64,000 nucleotides of DNA, taken from NCBI RefSeq assembly GCF_000367525.1, contig NZ_HF570956.1:177777-241776 (forward strand). The letters are read 5' to 3'. The notes under the pieces were generated by a model. That model saw only the letters and a program-made list of their open reading frames with translations. It ran no database searches and was not told the origin of the DNA. Source of the DNA: Phycicoccus elongatus Lp2. GTDB taxonomy: Bacteria; Actinomycetota; Actinomycetes; Actinomycetales; Dermatophilaceae. Positions 8,405 to 18,235 of the stretch are shown here, piece after piece. Both the position numbers and the translations under genes were made by a program. How positions within the stretch are numbered: the stretch's first letter is position 1; each line of letters starts with the position of its first letter.

Positions 8405-9507
8405 GCGCCCTCCCTGGTCAGCCACCGCGTCATGGCCGCCTCGGCTGCGCGCAACTGCTCCACCGGACACTGCTCGTCATCCATGTGGGCCAGGTTGGGG
8501 TCGCCGGGCCCGTAGTTGACGGCAGGGATACCCATGGCCGAAAAGCGCGCCACATCGGTCCAGCCCTGCTTACCCGTGACCTCGACACCGAGGGCGGCGA
8601 CGAACGCCTGCGCCGCCGGGAGCCCCAGACCGGGAAGTGCGCCCCCCGCGTTGTCGACGATGCGCACGTCGAAGCCGTCGAAGACGGTGCGCACATGAGC
8701 GTCCGCCTCGCTGGGTGACAGGTCGGGGGCGTAGCGGTAGTTGACGGTGACGACGCACCGGTCCGGGATGACGTTGCCGGCGATGCCGCCCGAGATGAGG
8801 ACGGCGTTGAGGGCCTCGATGTAGTCGAGGCCGTCGATGACGGCCGTCCTGGGCTGGTATGACGCGAGGCGGCGCAGGATCTCGCCGGCGTCGTGGATCG
8901 CGTTGTGTCCCTTCCACGGTCGCGCACTGTGGCTGGCGATGCCCTTCGTGGTGATCTCGGCGCGCAGGGTGCCCTTGCACCCGCCTTCGACGAGTCCGTC
9001 GGTCGGCTCGAGGAGGACCGCGAAGGCGGCGTCGTCGATCAGGTCCGGGCGCTGCTGCTGGACGTGGAGGAGACCGTTGAACTCGCTGTCGATCTCCTCT
9101 CCCTCGTAGAAGACGAAGGTGAGGTCGACGATCGGCTCCCGGACCTCCTGCGCGACACGCAACTGGGTGGCGACGCCACCCTTCATGTCGACAGTGCCCC
9201 GACCCCACAACACGTCGACGCCGCCGGCATCCATCCGCCGCGTGGGCAGGTTGGCCGGATCGGTGGTCAGGGGAACGGTGTCGATGTGTCCGGCGAGAAC
9301 GACCCGCTCGGCGCGGCCGAGGTCGGTGCGCGCGACGAGGGTGTTGCCGATCCGGGTGACCGTCAGGTGGTTCAGCTCGGCCAGTGCAGCCTCGATCGCG
9401 TCGGCGATCGCCGCTTCACCCTTGCTCACCGATTCGATGTCGCAGAGAGCGGCTGTGAGGGTGACCACGTCGTCGGTGAGGTCAAGAGCTGAGTCGGCGC
9501 GCGGCAT
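8401..9507 (-). CDS. dapE: succinyl-diaminopimelate desuccinylase
   Basis: M20-family zinc peptidase homologue of 368 aa that removes succinate from N-succinyl-LL-diaminopimelate in lysine and peptidoglycan precursor synthesis. Visible metal-site motifs are [22 protein letters not shown] and [13 protein letters not shown], with a C-terminal [18 protein letters not shown] and a catalytic-type His (NLAHMDDE). The ATG lies 6 nt after TAGAGT, so it is probably leaderless. It is divergent from dapD, the preceding step but one in the same pathway. Confidence 0.93.
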   Translation of the reverse strand: MPRADSALDLTDDVVTLTAALCDIESVSKGEAAIADAIEAALAELNHLTVTRIGNTLVARTDLGRAERVVLAGHIDTVPLTTDPANLPTRRMDAGGVDVLWGRGTVDMKGGVATQLRVAQEVREPIVDLTFVFYEGEEIDSEFNGLLHVQQQRPDLIDDAAFAVLLEPTDGLVEGGCKGTLRAEITTKGIASHSARPWKGHNAIHDAGEILRRLASYQPRTAVIDGLDYIEALNAVLISGGIAGNVIPDRCVVTVNYRYAPDLSPSEADAHVRTVFDGFDVRIVDNAGGALPGLGLPAAQAFVAALGVEVTGKQGWTDVARFSAMGIPAVNYGPGDPNLAHMDDEQCPVEQLRAAEAAMTRWLTREGA

Positions 9508-9513
9508 ACGGTC

Positions 9514-9519
9514 ACTCTA
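9514..9519 (-). promoter_or_regulatory. -10 element of leaderless dapE transcript
   Basis: Minus-strand TAGAGT with 6 nt to the ATG. Confidence 0.5.
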
Positions 9520-9524
9520 TGGGG

Positions 9525-9551
9525 AGGTTCGGGCCACGAAAGGTTCGGGCC
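9525..9551. repeat. 11-bp direct repeat in the dapE/dapD divergent promoter
   Basis: AGGTTCGGGCC occurs at 9525-9535 and again at 9541-9551, a 16-bp period, immediately upstream of the dapD -10 and behind the dapE -10. The placement suits a regulator binding site shared by both genes, but no regulator can be named. Confidence 0.5.
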
Positions 9552-9552
9552 G

Positions 9553-9558
9553 TACCCT
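9553..9558 (+). promoter_or_regulatory. -10 element of leaderless dapD transcript
   Basis: TACCCT followed by 7 nt and the ATG at 9566; supports this start over far-upstream in-frame codons. Confidence 0.5.
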
Positions 9559-9565
9559 TGCCGCC

Positions 9566-10495
9566 ATGACTTCGCGCGCGGCCTGGAGCCATGGACTGGC
9601 CACCATCACGACCAGCGGGACCGTGCTCGACACCTGGTTCCCGGAGCCTCACCTGGGTGACATGCCCGAGGGTGCCGTTGCACCGGAGGCGCTGACTGCT
9701 CTCGTGGGGTCCGACGACGTGCGTCAGGTGCGGCGCGACGTCGTGCTCGCGCAGATCGACCTCGACTCGCCGCCGACCGACGCCATCGACGCCTACCTGC
9801 GCCTGCACCTGCTCTCACACCGTCTGGCCGAGCCCAACTCGATCAACCTCGATGGACTCTTCGGTGTGCTGACCAACGTCGTCTGGACCACCCAAGGACC
9901 GTGTGCGGTCGAGGGTTTCGAGCTGACACGGGCCGCCCTGCGCAGTCGGGGACCGGTGCAGGTGCTCAGCGTCGACAAGTTCCCCCGCATGGTGGATTAC
10001 GTCGTGCCCTCCGGCGTGCGGATCGCCGATGCCGACCGGGTGCGCCTGGGGGCCCACCTCGCGTCGGGGACGACGGTCATGCACGAGGGCTTCGTGAACT
10101 ACAACGCCGGGACCTTGGGAAGCTCGATGGTCGAGGGCCGTATCAGCCAGGGCGTCGTCGTCGGCAACGGCTCGGACATCGGGGGTGGGGCATCGACGAT
10201 GGGCACCCTCTCCGGGGGTGGCAGCGAGCGGGTGCGCATCGGCGAACGCTGCCTGCTCGGGGCGGAGTCCGGGCTGGGCATCGCCCTCGGTGACGACTGC
10301 GTCGTCGAGGCCGGCCTCTATGTCACCGCCGGGACCAAGGTGACGCTGCCGGACGGGACGGTGACCAAGGCACGCGACCTCTCGGGGCAGTCCAACCTGC
10401 TCTTCCTCCGGGACTCGGTGACTGGGGCCGTCCTGGCCCGGCCGCGCGACGGCCACGGGATCGTGCTCAACTCCGCCCTGCACAGCAACGACTGA
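9566..10495 (+). CDS. dapD: 2,3,4,5-tetrahydropyridine-2,6-dicarboxylate N-succinyltransferase
   Basis: Protein of 309 aa of the actinobacterial DapD type, succinylating tetrahydrodipicolinate from succinyl-CoA in the diaminopimelate pathway. The N-terminal domain (to about residue 160) is followed by a left-handed beta-helix with hexapeptide repeats, including [20 protein letters not shown] and [20 protein letters not shown]. It is divergent from dapE, with dapC 3 kb away, so most succinylase-branch genes are nearby. Confidence 0.93.
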   Translation: MTSRAAWSHGLATITTSGTVLDTWFPEPHLGDMPEGAVAPEALTALVGSDDVRQVRRDVVLAQIDLDSPPTDAIDAYLRLHLLSHRLAEPNSINLDGLFGVLTNVVWTTQGPCAVEGFELTRAALRSRGPVQVLSVDKFPRMVDYVVPSGVRIADADRVRLGAHLASGTTVMHEGFVNYNAGTLGSSMVEGRISQGVVVGNGSDIGGGASTMGTLSGGGSERVRIGERCLLGAESGLGIALGDDCVVEAGLYVTAGTKVTLPDGTVTKARDLSGQSNLLFLRDSVTGAVLARPRDGHGIVLNSALHSND

Positions 10496-10505
10496 CATCT
10501 CGTCG

Positions 10506-11390
10506 ATGACCCGAACCGGAGGAGGAGCGCTCACGCTCTCGGAGGACGATCGTGGTCCCGGCGCACGTCGGATCGGCCGGCTCGTGGCGCTCCTGCTCGT
10601 CGTTGCCCTCGGGGTCGGTGGCTGGGTGGGTGTGCGTCGGGCGATCGACTCCTTCACACCGGCGCAGTGTGAGGTGCGGGCGTCCGGTCAGTCCTTCACC
10701 TGGGCCCCCGACCAAGCCAGCAACACCGCCGTGATCACGGCCATCGCGATTCGTCGCGGCCTACCGCCGCGCGCGGCGACGATCGCCATCGCGACGGCCA
10801 TCCAGGAGTCCAAGGTCCGCAACATCACCTATGGCGATCGAGACTCGGTCGGTCTGTTCCAACAGCGCCCGTCGCAGGGGTGGGGCACGGTCGAGCAGAT
10901 CATGAACCCCGAGTACTCCTCCAACGCCTTCTATGACGCCCTCATCAAGGTCCCGGACTGGCAGAACGCCGATATCGCGCACGCCGCCCAGGAGGTGCAA
11001 CGCAGCGCCGACGGCACGGCATACGCCCAACACGAGGGCAAGGCCCGCGTCACGGCGTCGGTCCTGGCCGGCTACTCCCCCGCCGGGATCGGTTGCCGCC
11101 TCGAGGCGCCGACAACGGCCGGCAGCGCATCCGCCGTCGCCGACCTGATCAGCCAGGACCACGGGCTCACGGCCCGGGTGGAGGGTGACACCGTGGTCCT
11201 CGACGCGCAGACCTCCGAGCAGGCCTGGGCCGTCGGCGCCTGGGGTGTGGCCCGCGCGATCGACACCGGGGTCGTGCGGGTGAGCGTCGGTGACCAGCAG
11301 TGGTCAAGGTCCCGCTCCAGCAGTGCACTGACCTGGCATTCGGCGGATTCCACGGGGCTGTCGACCCGCGTCGTCATCGCCCTGCGCTGA
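10506..11390 (+). CDS. membrane-anchored lysozyme-like fold protein
   Basis: Protein of 294 aa with an N-terminal cytoplasmic stretch, one transmembrane helix at about residues 24-46 (LVALLLVVALGVGGW) and an exported domain. The segment IAIATAIQESKVRNITYGDR followed by DSVGLFQQRPSQGWGT has the Glu and helix layout of lytic transglycosylase/lysozyme-like domains. Homologues are often mislabelled heavy-metal transporters. The C-terminal 80 residues look like a separate small beta domain. It starts 10 bp after dapD and may be cotranscribed; a cell-wall role is inferred, not shown. Confidence 0.65.
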   Translation: MTRTGGGALTLSEDDRGPGARRIGRLVALLLVVALGVGGWVGVRRAIDSFTPAQCEVRASGQSFTWAPDQASNTAVITAIAIRRGLPPRAATIAIATAIQESKVRNITYGDRDSVGLFQQRPSQGWGTVEQIMNPEYSSNAFYDALIKVPDWQNADIAHAAQEVQRSADGTAYAQHEGKARVTASVLAGYSPAGIGCRLEAPTTAGSASAVADLISQDHGLTARVEGDTVVLDAQTSEQAWAVGAWGVARAIDTGVVRVSVGDQQWSRSRSSSALTWHSADSTGLSTRVVIALR

Positions 11391-11428
11391 CCGCCCTGGC
11401 GTCACCGGAGGCTGCGTCCGGGCCAGAC

Positions 11429-11519
11429 CCACCTTCCGCGTGACGCAGAAGTTGGCAAGCCGACCGGCTATTTCCGTCCCCAAACCCAACGTCCGCGTGA
11501 CGCAGAAGTTGGGTTTGGG
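11429..11519. repeat. dispersed triple-palindrome element, copy A
   Basis: Two 17-bp cores, TTCCGCGTGACGCAGAA (11434-11450) and GTCCGCGTGACGCAGAA (11491-11507), are 57 bp apart, with CGACCGG-N6-CCG exactly midway. The right core is enclosed by a perfect 12-bp stem (CCCAAACCCAAC / GTTGGGTTTGGG), so it can form a long hairpin and could terminate transcription from both sides. It fills the space between two convergent genes. Copies B and C share the architecture. Confidence 0.85.
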
Positions 11520-11525
11520 CGGGGG

Positions 11526-12812
<1,287 letters not shown>

Positions 12813-12953
12813 GGCGCGGTCCTCCACGGGTCACGTTCAGAACAGGGGGCCGACGCGGTCGGCGGCGGCGCCTCTCGGTCCTGACCCTACCGTCGGCGCG
12901 CAGCCATCGTGTCCCCCGGTTCAGCGTGCGGTCGTTCCTTCGCGCTCACCGGT

Positions 12954-13142
12954 ATGCCGCGGTGCGCCCAGACCGCCGCCGACAGGGCCGCGATGCCCAC
13001 CGTCGAGAAGACCATGGTCTTGTATCCGAAAAGCGGCTGGCGACTGAAGCAGGGGATGACCTCGGAGATGATCCCGAAGAAGGGCAACGCGATTGATGTA
13101 GACCTCGGGGTCGCCGAAGAACCAGACGACCGATCGCCCCAC
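12954..13142 (-). pseudogene. remnant of cytochrome c oxidase subunit I (ctaD)
   Basis: Minus-strand translation gives [10 protein letters not shown] and, in the next frame, [20 protein letters not shown] followed by [24 protein letters not shown]. Together these match the central haem-copper oxidase segment [18 protein letters not shown]...SVAVWAH of CtaD. One extra A after VYI breaks the frame near 13092, and nothing recognisable continues on either side. The invariant His of GHPEVY is Asp here. This is about 60 codons of a gene normally over 550 codons, left between gltA and dapC by duplication or transfer followed by decay. Confidence 0.8.
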
Positions 13143-13169
13143 ACCCGTTGGTGTGAAAATTGTGCGGGA

Positions 13170-14324
13170 TCAGGCCGGTGACGCGGCCAACCGGGTGACC
13201 GCCGCTGCGATCCGCTCGTCGGTGCCGGTCAGCGCGACCCGCACGTGCTGTGCCCCGGCCGCGCCGTAGAACGCACCCGGCGCGACGAGAATGCCGAGGT
13301 CGGCGAGCCTCCCGACCGTCGTCCACGAGTCCTCCCCCGCGCTCGACCACAGGTAGAGCCCGGCCTGCGAGTCGTCGACCCGCAGGCCCCACGCCTCGAC
13401 GGCAGGTTTCAACAGGGCCCGGCGCGCGGCATACCGGTCCTTGATGGCGGCGACGTGCGCATCCTCGGAGAGCCCGGCGACCAGCGCCCGCTGCACCGGC
13501 CAGGGGACCATGAAGCCCGCGTGCTTGCGCACCTCGAGGATGCTCTTGACGAGCGCGGGATCACCCGCGACGAAGGCGGCGCGATAACCGGCGAGATTCG
13601 ACTGCTTGGACAGGGAGTAGCAGACGAGGAGCCCCTCGTGCGAGCCATCGGTCACGCGAGGGTCGAGCAACGAGGGGGTCGTCGGCGGTTCGGCCGCCCA
13701 GTCCGCGATGGAGCCGTCACGCCGGTCGCGCCAGTCGAGCTCGGCGTAGCACTCGTCCGAGGCGACGATCACACCGTGCTGACGGGCCCACTGGACGACC
13801 TTGCGAAGGTGCTCGACCCCCAGCACCTTGCCAGTCGGATTGCCAGGAGTATTGAGCCACAACAGCTTCGGCGTCGTGGAGGGGGTCAGCGGCCCGAGCG
13901 CGGTGAGCGCGTCAACCGGCAACGGAGTGGCCCCCGCAAGTCGAGCACCCACGTCATAGGTCGGATAGGCGACCCGCGGGAATCCGACGATGTCGCCCGG
14001 CCCGAGGTCGAGCAGGGTCGGCAACCAGGCGACGAGCTCCTTCGAGCCGATCGTCGGGATGACACCGGCCGGATCGAGCCCGGGCACGCCGCGCCGTCGC
14101 GCAAACCAGTACGCGACCGCGTCACGCAGGTCGGGGGTCCCGTAGGTCTGCGGATAGCCCGGGGCGTCCGCGGCCTCGCGAAGTGCCTCCTGCAGGACAG
14201 CGGGAGTCGAGTCGACCGGCGTACCGATCGACAGGTCCACGATGCCTCCCGGAACGGCACTCGCCCGCTCCCGATACGGAGCGAGCGAGTCCCACGGGAA
14301 GTCGGGGAGGGTGCGACGCGGCAT
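13170..14324 (-). CDS. dapC: succinyldiaminopimelate transaminase
   Basis: PLP-dependent class I aminotransferase of 384 aa converting N-succinyl-2-amino-6-ketopimelate to succinyl-LL-DAP. Seen are [23 protein letters not shown] and the Schiff-base lysine motif [12 protein letters not shown]. The family start is [11 protein letters not shown], used here; an upstream GTG overlapping the fdxA stop (GTGA) would add five residues and cannot be excluded. Gene order fdxA-dapC is the usual actinobacterial pair. Confidence 0.92.
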   Translation of the reverse strand: MPRRTLPDFPWDSLAPYRERASAVPGGIVDLSIGTPVDSTPAVLQEALREAADAPGYPQTYGTPDLRDAVAYWFARRRGVPGLDPAGVIPTIGSKELVAWLPTLLDLGPGDIVGFPRVAYPTYDVGARLAGATPLPVDALTALGPLTPSTTPKLLWLNTPGNPTGKVLGVEHLRKVVQWARQHGVIVASDECYAELDWRDRRDGSIADWAAEPPTTPSLLDPRVTDGSHEGLLVCYSLSKQSNLAGYRAAFVAGDPALVKSILEVRKHAGFMVPWPVQRALVAGLSEDAHVAAIKDRYAARRALLKPAVEAWGLRVDDSQAGLYLWSSAGEDSWTTVGRLADLGILVAPGAFYGAAGAQHVRVALTGTDERIAAAVTRLAASPA

Positions 14325-14335
14325 ACCTGCCGGAC

Positions 14336-14662
14336 TCACTCCTCGTGCTGCTGGGGCGGGAGAGCAGCGATGATCGGGTGGTCCTTGTTGATCATCCCCA
14401 TCTTCGCGGCGCCACCGGGGCTGCCGAGGTCGTCGAAGAACTCGACATTGGCCTTGTAGTAGTCCGCCCACTGCTCGGGGACGTCGTCCTCGTAGTAGAT
14501 CGCCTCGACCGGGCAGACCGGCTCACACGCACCGCAGTCGACGCACTCGTCGGGGTGGATGTAGAGGCTGCGCTCGCCCTCATAGATGCAGTCGACGGGA
14601 CACTCCTCGATGCAGGCCTTGTCCTTGAGGTCCACACACGGCTGAGCGATCACGTACGTCAT
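14336..14662 (-). CDS. fdxA: ferredoxin, 7Fe-8S type
   Basis: Electron carrier of 108 aa. The first cluster-binding set is [20 protein letters not shown], with the spacing of a 3Fe-4S/4Fe-4S ferredoxin, and the second is [17 protein letters not shown]. Length and the C-terminal [20 protein letters not shown] match the FdxA/FdxC group. The ATG is 7 nt after TAGTAT. The -10 overlaps that of the divergent GNAT gene. Confidence 0.95.
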   Translation of the reverse strand: MTYVIAQPCVDLKDKACIEECPVDCIYEGERSLYIHPDECVDCGACEPVCPVEAIYYEDDVPEQWADYYKANVEFFDDLGSPGGAAKMGMINKDHPIIAALPPQQHEE

Positions 14663-14669
14663 GGCCCAC

Positions 14670-14676
14670 ATACTAT
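14670..14676. promoter_or_regulatory. overlapping bidirectional -10 for fdxA and the GNAT gene
   Basis: The near-palindrome ATACTAT reads TAGTAT toward fdxA (14675-14670) and TACTAT toward the GNAT gene (14671-14676). Each hexamer is exactly 7 nt from its ATG, so both messages should be leaderless and compete for one site. Confidence 0.6.
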
Positions 14677-14683
14677 GCGCCGC

Positions 14684-15811
14684 ATGAAGGCTGACGTGGG
14701 CAAGGTCCACCCCGGCGACCGCGTCGTCGTGCGTCACCGGCTCGGCACTCCCGACGACTTCGGCCACACCCTCACCGATGTCGTGGGTGAGTTCGTCGGT
14801 CAGGACGACGGTGAGATCACCGTGGCCACGAGAAAGGGAACCGTGGCCGTGCCTCTCGCCGACGTCGTCGTGGTCAAGGTCGTGCCGCCGCGCCCGGTCC
14901 GGCGTGGAGCCGCTCACCGCGCCCTGTCGGTCGACGGCATGCAGGAGGTCATGCTCGGCGCGTGGGGCGCCACGGAGCGTGAGTGGCTGGGCCGCTGGCA
15001 GTTGCGCGCGGGCGGCGGCTACACGATGCGGGCCAACTCGGTCGCCGTGCTCGGCTCCCCCGGGTTGCCCCTCGCGAACGCCGTGGACCACGCCCTCGAC
15101 TGGTATGCCGCGCGCAGCCTCCCGCTCAACGTGACCCTCGCCGGGCCGGTCGACTTCGCGGTCGACGATGACCCGCTCGGGGTGGAGTTGCTGTCCAGAG
15201 GGGCCCGGGTCGCCGAGCGCTGCCTCACCATGACCGCCGACAGCGCACGCGTCCTGGCGGCGCTGAAGGTTCCGGTCGGGCGGCAAACGAAACCGACCGC
15301 GCAGCCTGGCCTGCTCGGCGAGCCGACAAGCGCGGGAAACACTGGTGCTTTGCCGCCCGCGGGGGACACCGGGGAGATCGAGGTGGTCGAATCGGTCGAC
15401 GATGAGTGGCTGGCGGCACACCGCGGCTATCGACAGTCCGACCGGGCCACGGCGGGCGCAACCGACGGGGACATGTGGTTCGACCTGGCTCGCACCATCC
15501 TCATGGGTTCTCCCGCGCAACGCTTCGCGCGCATGCGTGCAACCGGCAGCGGGGACATCGTGGCGCTGGGCCGGGCGGGCATCACGCCCGGCTGGGTCGG
15601 GCTGGGCTCGATCTGGGTGGCCCCCGATCGGCGCCGCGAGGGTCTGGGCGCATCGGTGACTCGGGCCCTGCTGGAGTCTGCTCTGGACGTCGGTGCTCGG
15701 TCCTCGCACCTGCAGGTCCTGTCCCACAACGGGGCGGCGCGCGCGATGTACGACGCCATCGGCTTCGAACCCCACCACGACTACGTCAACGTCATCCTGG
15801 AGCAGCCATGA
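14684..15811 (+). CDS. GNAT N-acetyltransferase of the Rv0428c/cg3035 family
   Basis: Two-part protein of 375 aa. Residues 1-75 form a small beta-rich domain ([28 protein letters not shown]), followed by a central region and a C-terminal GNAT domain. The acetyl-CoA loop is visible as [20 protein letters not shown], with [20 protein letters not shown] as the closing motif. Substrate unknown. The downstream methyltransferase overlaps its stop (ATGA), so they are coupled. Confidence 0.85.
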   Translation: MKADVGKVHPGDRVVVRHRLGTPDDFGHTLTDVVGEFVGQDDGEITVATRKGTVAVPLADVVVVKVVPPRPVRRGAAHRALSVDGMQEVMLGAWGATEREWLGRWQLRAGGGYTMRANSVAVLGSPGLPLANAVDHALDWYAARSLPLNVTLAGPVDFAVDDDPLGVELLSRGARVAERCLTMTADSARVLAALKVPVGRQTKPTAQPGLLGEPTSAGNTGALPPAGDTGEIEVVESVDDEWLAAHRGYRQSDRATAGATDGDMWFDLARTILMGSPAQRFARMRATGSGDIVALGRAGITPGWVGLGSIWVAPDRRREGLGASVTRALLESALDVGARSSHLQVLSHNGAARAMYDAIGFEPHHDYVNVILEQP

Positions 15812-16497
15812 CCGCAGCGGACCCGCCGACGGAGCCCCGCGGCATACCGCAGACGACGGACGACCTCCTCGAGTTCGCCCGCTCCACAAGGGGTTTCATG
15901 CCAGAGGACGAGGGGGACCTCCTCTTCGTCGTCGCGCGCGACGCGCTTCGCAAGGGCCCTGGCCTCGAGATCGGCACGTGGTGCGGCAAGTCCGCCGTCA
16001 TCCTCGGTGCCGCCGCCCGCGAGGCCGGATCAGTGGTGTTCACCGTCGACCACCACCGTGGATCGGAGGAGAACCAGGCCGGCTGGGAGTGGCATGATCC
16101 GACTCTCGTCGACCCCGAGTTCGACCTCATCGACACCCTTCCCTTCTTTCGCAAGACGATCGCCCGCGCCGGGCTCGAGGAGGAGGTCGTCGGCGTCGTG
16201 GGCCGTGCGCCCACCGTGGCGCGACACTGGCGCACACCGCTGGCCTTCCTCTTCATCGACGGCGGCCACACCGACGAGCACGTGACCAACGACTTCGAGG
16301 GCTTCGCCCGGTGGGTCGAGCATGGCGGCATCCTCGTCATCCACGACGTCTTCGAACGTCCGCAGGACGGTGGCCAGCCACCGTGGCGGGTCTATCGCCG
16401 GGCGATCGTGGGCGGTGAGTGGGAACTGGTCACCCATCGCGGCTCGATGCGCGTCCTGCGCCGGGTCCGCGGTGAGGCCGGTGACCCGATGCGCTGA
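15808..16497 (+). CDS. class I SAM-dependent methyltransferase
   Basis: Protein of 229 aa. The SAM site is [20 protein letters not shown], with acidic [15 protein letters not shown] and [17 protein letters not shown], a CmcI/O-methyltransferase-like layout. The ATG overlaps the GNAT stop. It converges with a prenyltransferase-like gene 7 bp away that is followed by another methyltransferase and a GT4; I recall this set together in other actinobacteria, which suggests a shared lipid or glycolipid pathway without identifying the product. Confidence 0.75.
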   Translation: MTAADPPTEPRGIPQTTDDLLEFARSTRGFMPEDEGDLLFVVARDALRKGPGLEIGTWCGKSAVILGAAAREAGSVVFTVDHHRGSEENQAGWEWHDPTLVDPEFDLIDTLPFFRKTIARAGLEEEVVGVVGRAPTVARHWRTPLAFLFIDGGHTDEHVTNDFEGFARWVEHGGILVIHDVFERPQDGGQPPWRVYRRAIVGGEWELVTHRGSMRVLRRVRGEAGDPMR

Positions 16498-16504
16498 GGC
16501 CGGA

Positions 16505-17500
16505 TCACGCGAGACGGAAGATCGCGGCCCCTGCCGAATGATCGGTGACGGCGTCGAGGGCGAGCAGCATCGCCGCCGCCGTCCAGGTCGAGCGTTCGAC
16601 CGGCCAACGCACTCCCTCGGTGTGCACGAAACCGGTCCAGTAGGCACCGTCGCGGTCACGCAGGTGCTGCATGGCGCGCACCTGCTCCAGGGCCGCGTCG
16701 CGGTGGCCGATGGCATCGAGCGCCAGGGCCAGCTCACACGTCTCGGCACCCGTCACCCAGGCGTGGTCAGCCACACACTTGATGCCCAGGTCGGGCACCA
16801 CGAAGTCATCCCACCGCTTCTGCAGCCGGTCCCGCGCCGCATCGCCGCGCAATGCCCCTCCGAGGACTGGGTAGTACCAGTCCATCGAGTACCTCTGGTT
16901 GTCGAGAAACAGAGCCTCGTCGTCGCGCACCGCCGCAGCAAGGCGCTGGCGCACTCCGCGCCACTCACTCGTGTCGACCCCGAGCAGGTCACCGAGCAGC
17001 ACGCCGCAGTCGAGCGAGTGCACGATGCTCGACGATCCGGCGAGAAGCGCTGTGTCCCAGAGCTTTCCGTCGACGGCCTCATTCCAGGCAATACCGCCCC
17101 ACTCCAACTGGCGGGCCGCGACCCAGTCGAGTGCGCGCACCACGGTGGGCCACATTCGCTCGACGAAGGCACGCTCCCCTCGCACCAGCCAGTGGTGCCA
17201 GACACCGACGGCGACATAGGCGACCTGGTTGCTGTCGGCGCTGCCGTCCTGCACCACACCGCGCGTCGAGCGCATCGGCCAGGTGCCGTCGGGCCGCTGG
17301 GACACCCGCAACCAGTCGTAGGCCGCATCTGCCGCCTCGGCCTGATCGAAGGCGGTCAGCGCCATTGCCGCCTCGACATGGTTCCACGCATCGACGTGCC
17401 GCCGCCGCTCCCAGCCGACCGCACCGTCCTGCTCCTGGCAGCTCGCCAGCCAGGCGGCCGTCCGCCGAGCGTCGGAGAAGGAGGGGAGGCCCAGGCTCAT
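16505..17500 (-). CDS. prenyltransferase/terpene-cyclase-like alpha-toroid protein
   Basis: Protein of 331 aa containing repeated motifs of the squalene-cyclase/prenyltransferase type: WLASCQEQDGAVGW, WLRVSQRPDGTWPM and LRDRDGAYWTGFV. No DXDD cyclase motif is evident, so catalytic ability is uncertain, and a glycoside-hydrolase-like (alpha/alpha)6 barrel is an alternative. The ATG lies 2 bp after the upstream methyltransferase stop. Confidence 0.6.
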   Translation of the reverse strand: MSLGLPSFSDARRTAAWLASCQEQDGAVGWERRRHVDAWNHVEAAMALTAFDQAEAADAAYDWLRVSQRPDGTWPMRSTRGVVQDGSADSNQVAYVAVGVWHHWLVRGERAFVERMWPTVVRALDWVAARQLEWGGIAWNEAVDGKLWDTALLAGSSSIVHSLDCGVLLGDLLGVDTSEWRGVRQRLAAAVRDDEALFLDNQRYSMDWYYPVLGGALRGDAARDRLQKRWDDFVVPDLGIKCVADHAWVTGAETCELALALDAIGHRDAALEQVRAMQHLRDRDGAYWTGFVHTEGVRWPVERSTWTAAAMLLALDAVTDHSAGAAIFRLA

Positions 17501-17502
17501 GC

Positions 17503-18216
17503 TCAGGCCGGCTTGTGGCAGTAGACGACGACCGACTTTGCCACGACGGGGTTGAGCAGGCGGTCGGCGGTGCGGGTCAGCGCGGGTGCTTTCATGATGT
17601 CCCACACCAGAACTCGGTGGTATGCCGTGACGAGGGGATGGGTGTCGTTGTCCACTCCCACGGCGCACTTGAGCCACCAGTAGGGCGAATGCAGGGCATG
17701 CGCGAAGGAGCGCCCGTCGACGACGAACCCGACGTGCTCGAGCCTGCCCCTCAGCTCGCTCTCCTTGTAGATCCGCACGTGCCCGCCCTCGACCTCGTGG
17801 TACGCGTCCGAGAGGGCCCAGTTGACCTTCTCCGCGAACCACCGTGGCACCGTCACGGCCAGCACCCCACCCGGCTTGAGGACCCGGAAGAGTTCCTCCA
17901 TCGCCGTCCGGTCGTCCGGGATGTGCTCGAGGATCTCCGCCGCGATGATCCGGTCGAACTCACCGTCGTCGAAAGGCAGCGCCAAGGCGTCGCCCTCGAC
18001 GGTCGCGGCGCTCGACCCCGTCGGCACCTGGCCCTCGGCAGCCATGGCCTCGAACATGACGGCCACCTCGGCAAGGTCGGACGTGTTCTGGTCCAGCGCA
18101 ACGACATCGGCACCGCGACGGTAGAGCTCGAAGGCGTGGCGGCCGGCGCCGCAGCCCATGTCGAGCACACGCTCGCCGGGCAGCACGCCGAAGCGGTCGA
18201 AGTCGACGGTCAACAT
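17503..18216 (-). CDS. class I SAM-dependent methyltransferase (UbiE-like)
   Basis: Protein of 237 aa with the methyltransferase-11 core: VLDMGCGAGRHAFELYRRGA, VVALDQN, ALPFDDGEFDRIIAAEILEHIPD and VLKPGGVLAVTVP. The start MLTVDFDRFGVLPGERVLD is typical, with AAGGA 10 nt upstream, so codons further upstream are discarded. It sits 19 bp after the GT4 gene in one operon. Confidence 0.82.
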   Translation of the reverse strand: MLTVDFDRFGVLPGERVLDMGCGAGRHAFELYRRGADVVALDQNTSDLAEVAVMFEAMAAEGQVPTGSSAATVEGDALALPFDDGEFDRIIAAEILEHIPDDRTAMEELFRVLKPGGVLAVTVPRWFAEKVNWALSDAYHEVEGGHVRIYKESELRGRLEHVGFVVDGRSFAHALHSPYWWLKCAVGVDNDTHPLVTAYHRVLVWDIMKAPALTRTADRLLNPVVAKSVVVYCHKPA

Positions 18217-18235
18217 CGGGGCAGGGTCCTTCGGG

